This document shows, one piece after another, positions 4,619 to 5,350 of a DNA stretch of 5,350 nucleotides. Each line of letters begins with the position of its first letter. The first letter of the stretch is position 1. The stretch is from Candidatus Methylomirabilota bacterium (GTDB taxonomy: Bacteria > Methylomirabilota > Methylomirabilia > Methylomirabilales > JACPAU01), in assembly GCA_023249205.1 (NCBI GenBank), contig JAHFDC010000079.1, forward strand, positions 1 to 5,350, read 5' to 3'. Below the pieces are notes generated by a model. That model did no database searches and was not told where the DNA came from. It saw only the letters and a program-made list of their open reading frames with translations. The position numbers and the translations under genes were made by a program.

Positions 4619-5350
4619 TGCGCGGGCGGAGCGGGCCCGGCCCTCGGCTCCGACTCCTCGCAGGCGGGCTCCTCCTCCCCGCCATCCTTTTCCTCGCCGC
4701 CGTTCCGGTCGCGACGCAGGCCCCATCGGCGCCGCCTCCGGGTGGGACCCAGACCTCCCGTCCCCCACGGGCCGCCCCGGCGGAGGGGCGGCTGGAGCCC
4801 GAACTTCCGGTCAAGGTAACGGCCGATCGGCTGGAGTGGCAGCGGGCCGAACGCCGCCTCGTCGCCACCGGCAATGTCCGGCTCGAGCATAAGGACGCCG
4901 TGCTCCTCGCCGACGAGGCCGAGGTGGACGAGGCGGCGCAGACCCTCGAGGCGCGCGGCCGCGTCATCCTGATGGGTCCGGAGGGGCGGCTGGAAGGGGA
5001 GCGGCTCCTCTACGACTGCGCGGCCGGCCGGGCCACCGTCTGGGACGGGCGCGGCCTCGCCCTGCCTGCCACCAGTTTTACGGCGAAGGAGATCGTCCGC
5101 GAGGACCGGACGACCTATCGGCTCACGGGGGTCGCCTTCACGACCTGCGCGATCTGCCAGGGCCCGCCCTACGACTGGGAGGCCCGGGCCGGGTCCGCCA
5201 CCCTCTACACCGAGTCGCACGTCGTCGGGACCGACGCCTCCTTCTGGGTGGCCGGGCTGCCCGTCCTCTACACGCCGCTGTTCGCCTATCCCGTCGGGCC
5301 GCGCCGGACCGGTCTCCTGATCCCGGAGGTGGGATACAGTTTGACCGAGG
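4618..5350 (+). CDS. lptD: LPS-assembly protein LptD, N-terminal part (3' truncated by window edge)
   Basis: The first 244 codons of LptD (OstA/Imp), the outer-membrane protein that with LptE inserts LPS into the outer leaflet. Translation from the ATG at 4618, which shares one base with the rmlD stop, stays open to the window end; a GTG directly before it (4615) is an alternative. The N-terminus is a Sec signal peptide, with arginines at 2-12 and a hydrophobic core LLAGGLLLPAILFLAAVPVA (13-32); cleavage is likely near 32-38. A Pro/Ala-rich linker (about 36-64) leads to the periplasmic OstA domain, starting VKVTADRLEWQ (65-75), with LVATGNV and ADEAEVDE repeats that form the beta-jellyroll. 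The plug/barrel entry shows FTTCAIC (174-180), PPYDWEARA, the diagnostic GLPVLYTPLFAYP (213-225) and RRTGLLIPEVGYS. Cysteines visible are C134, C177 and C180; the C-terminal cysteines of the barrel are beyond the window. The family call is confident. Confidence 0.9.
   Translation, partial: MRGRSGPGPRLRLLAGGLLLPAILFLAAVPVATQAPSAPPPGGTQTSRPPRAAPAEGRLEPELPVKVTADRLEWQRAERRLVATGNVRLEHKDAVLLADEAEVDEAAQTLEARGRVILMGPEGRLEGERLLYDCAAGRATVWDGRGLALPATSFTAKEIVREDRTTYRLTGVAFTTCAICQGPPYDWEARAGSATLYTESHVVGTDASFWVAGLPVLYTPLFAYPVGPRRTGLLIPEVGYSLTE

Noticed and set aside
3746..4768. Antisense open frame of 340 codons across rmlD and the lptD start
   Set aside because: It covers well-supported rmlD on the other strand, its composition is low-complexity (Gly, Arg, Pro), and it has no motif; a GC-bias shadow.
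4380..4892. Open frame of 170 codons on the + strand across the rmlD/lptD junction
   Set aside because: It lies in a third frame over the end of rmlD and the start of lptD. The lptD frame gives a signal peptide, an OstA domain and LptD signatures, while this one is Pro/Arg/Ala-rich without a domain.

Overview
This window is a stretch of GC-rich bacterial chromosome (about two thirds G+C in the sugar-nucleotide genes). It is packed with eight genes, all on the + strand, and the longest non-coding gap is only 67 bases. The last gene encodes LptD, the outer-membrane translocon for lipopolysaccharide (LPS), so the host is a Gram-negative (diderm) bacterium. Composition and gene style would suit a high-GC lineage such as a deltaproteobacterial or Methylomirabilota/Rokubacteria-type organism, but nothing here fixes the taxon.

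Layout from left to right: (1) the 3' end of a UDP-glucose/GDP-mannose dehydrogenase-family gene, most likely UDP-glucose 6-dehydrogenase (1-377). (2) A two-gene MNT nucleotidyltransferase + HEPN module (374-739 and 729-1142), overlapping ugd by 4 bases and itself by 11 bases. Part of it is clearly lower in GC than the surrounding genes. (3) A 67-base gap with a GC-rich hairpin. (4) A dTDP-sugar operon: long-form glucose-1-phosphate thymidylyltransferase rmlA (1210-2289), an RmlC-like cupin epimerase homologue (2286-2780), dTDP-glucose 4,6-dehydratase rmlB (2782-3777) and dTDP-4-dehydrorhamnose reductase rmlD (3752-4618). (5) The 5' part of lptD (from 4618), which runs off the right edge and is open for 244 codons.

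Read as a pathway, RmlA makes dTDP-glucose, RmlB turns it into dTDP-4-keto-6-deoxyglucose, an RmlC activity would epimerise it, and RmlD reduces the product to dTDP-L-rhamnose. Ugd supplies UDP-glucuronate. These are precursors for O-antigen, LPS core or capsule, and LptD would place finished LPS in the outer leaflet. Almost all junctions overlap or are separated by one base, so most of the window could be one translationally coupled transcription unit. The exceptions to an ordinary cell-envelope locus are the embedded MNT/HEPN pair, which resembles type VII toxin-antitoxin modules, and the divergent cupin standing in the rmlC position. I see no RNA gene, CRISPR array, insertion sequence, convincing promoter or canonical terminator. 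I do not see clear evidence of a wholly new system; the most unusual points are listed as findings.
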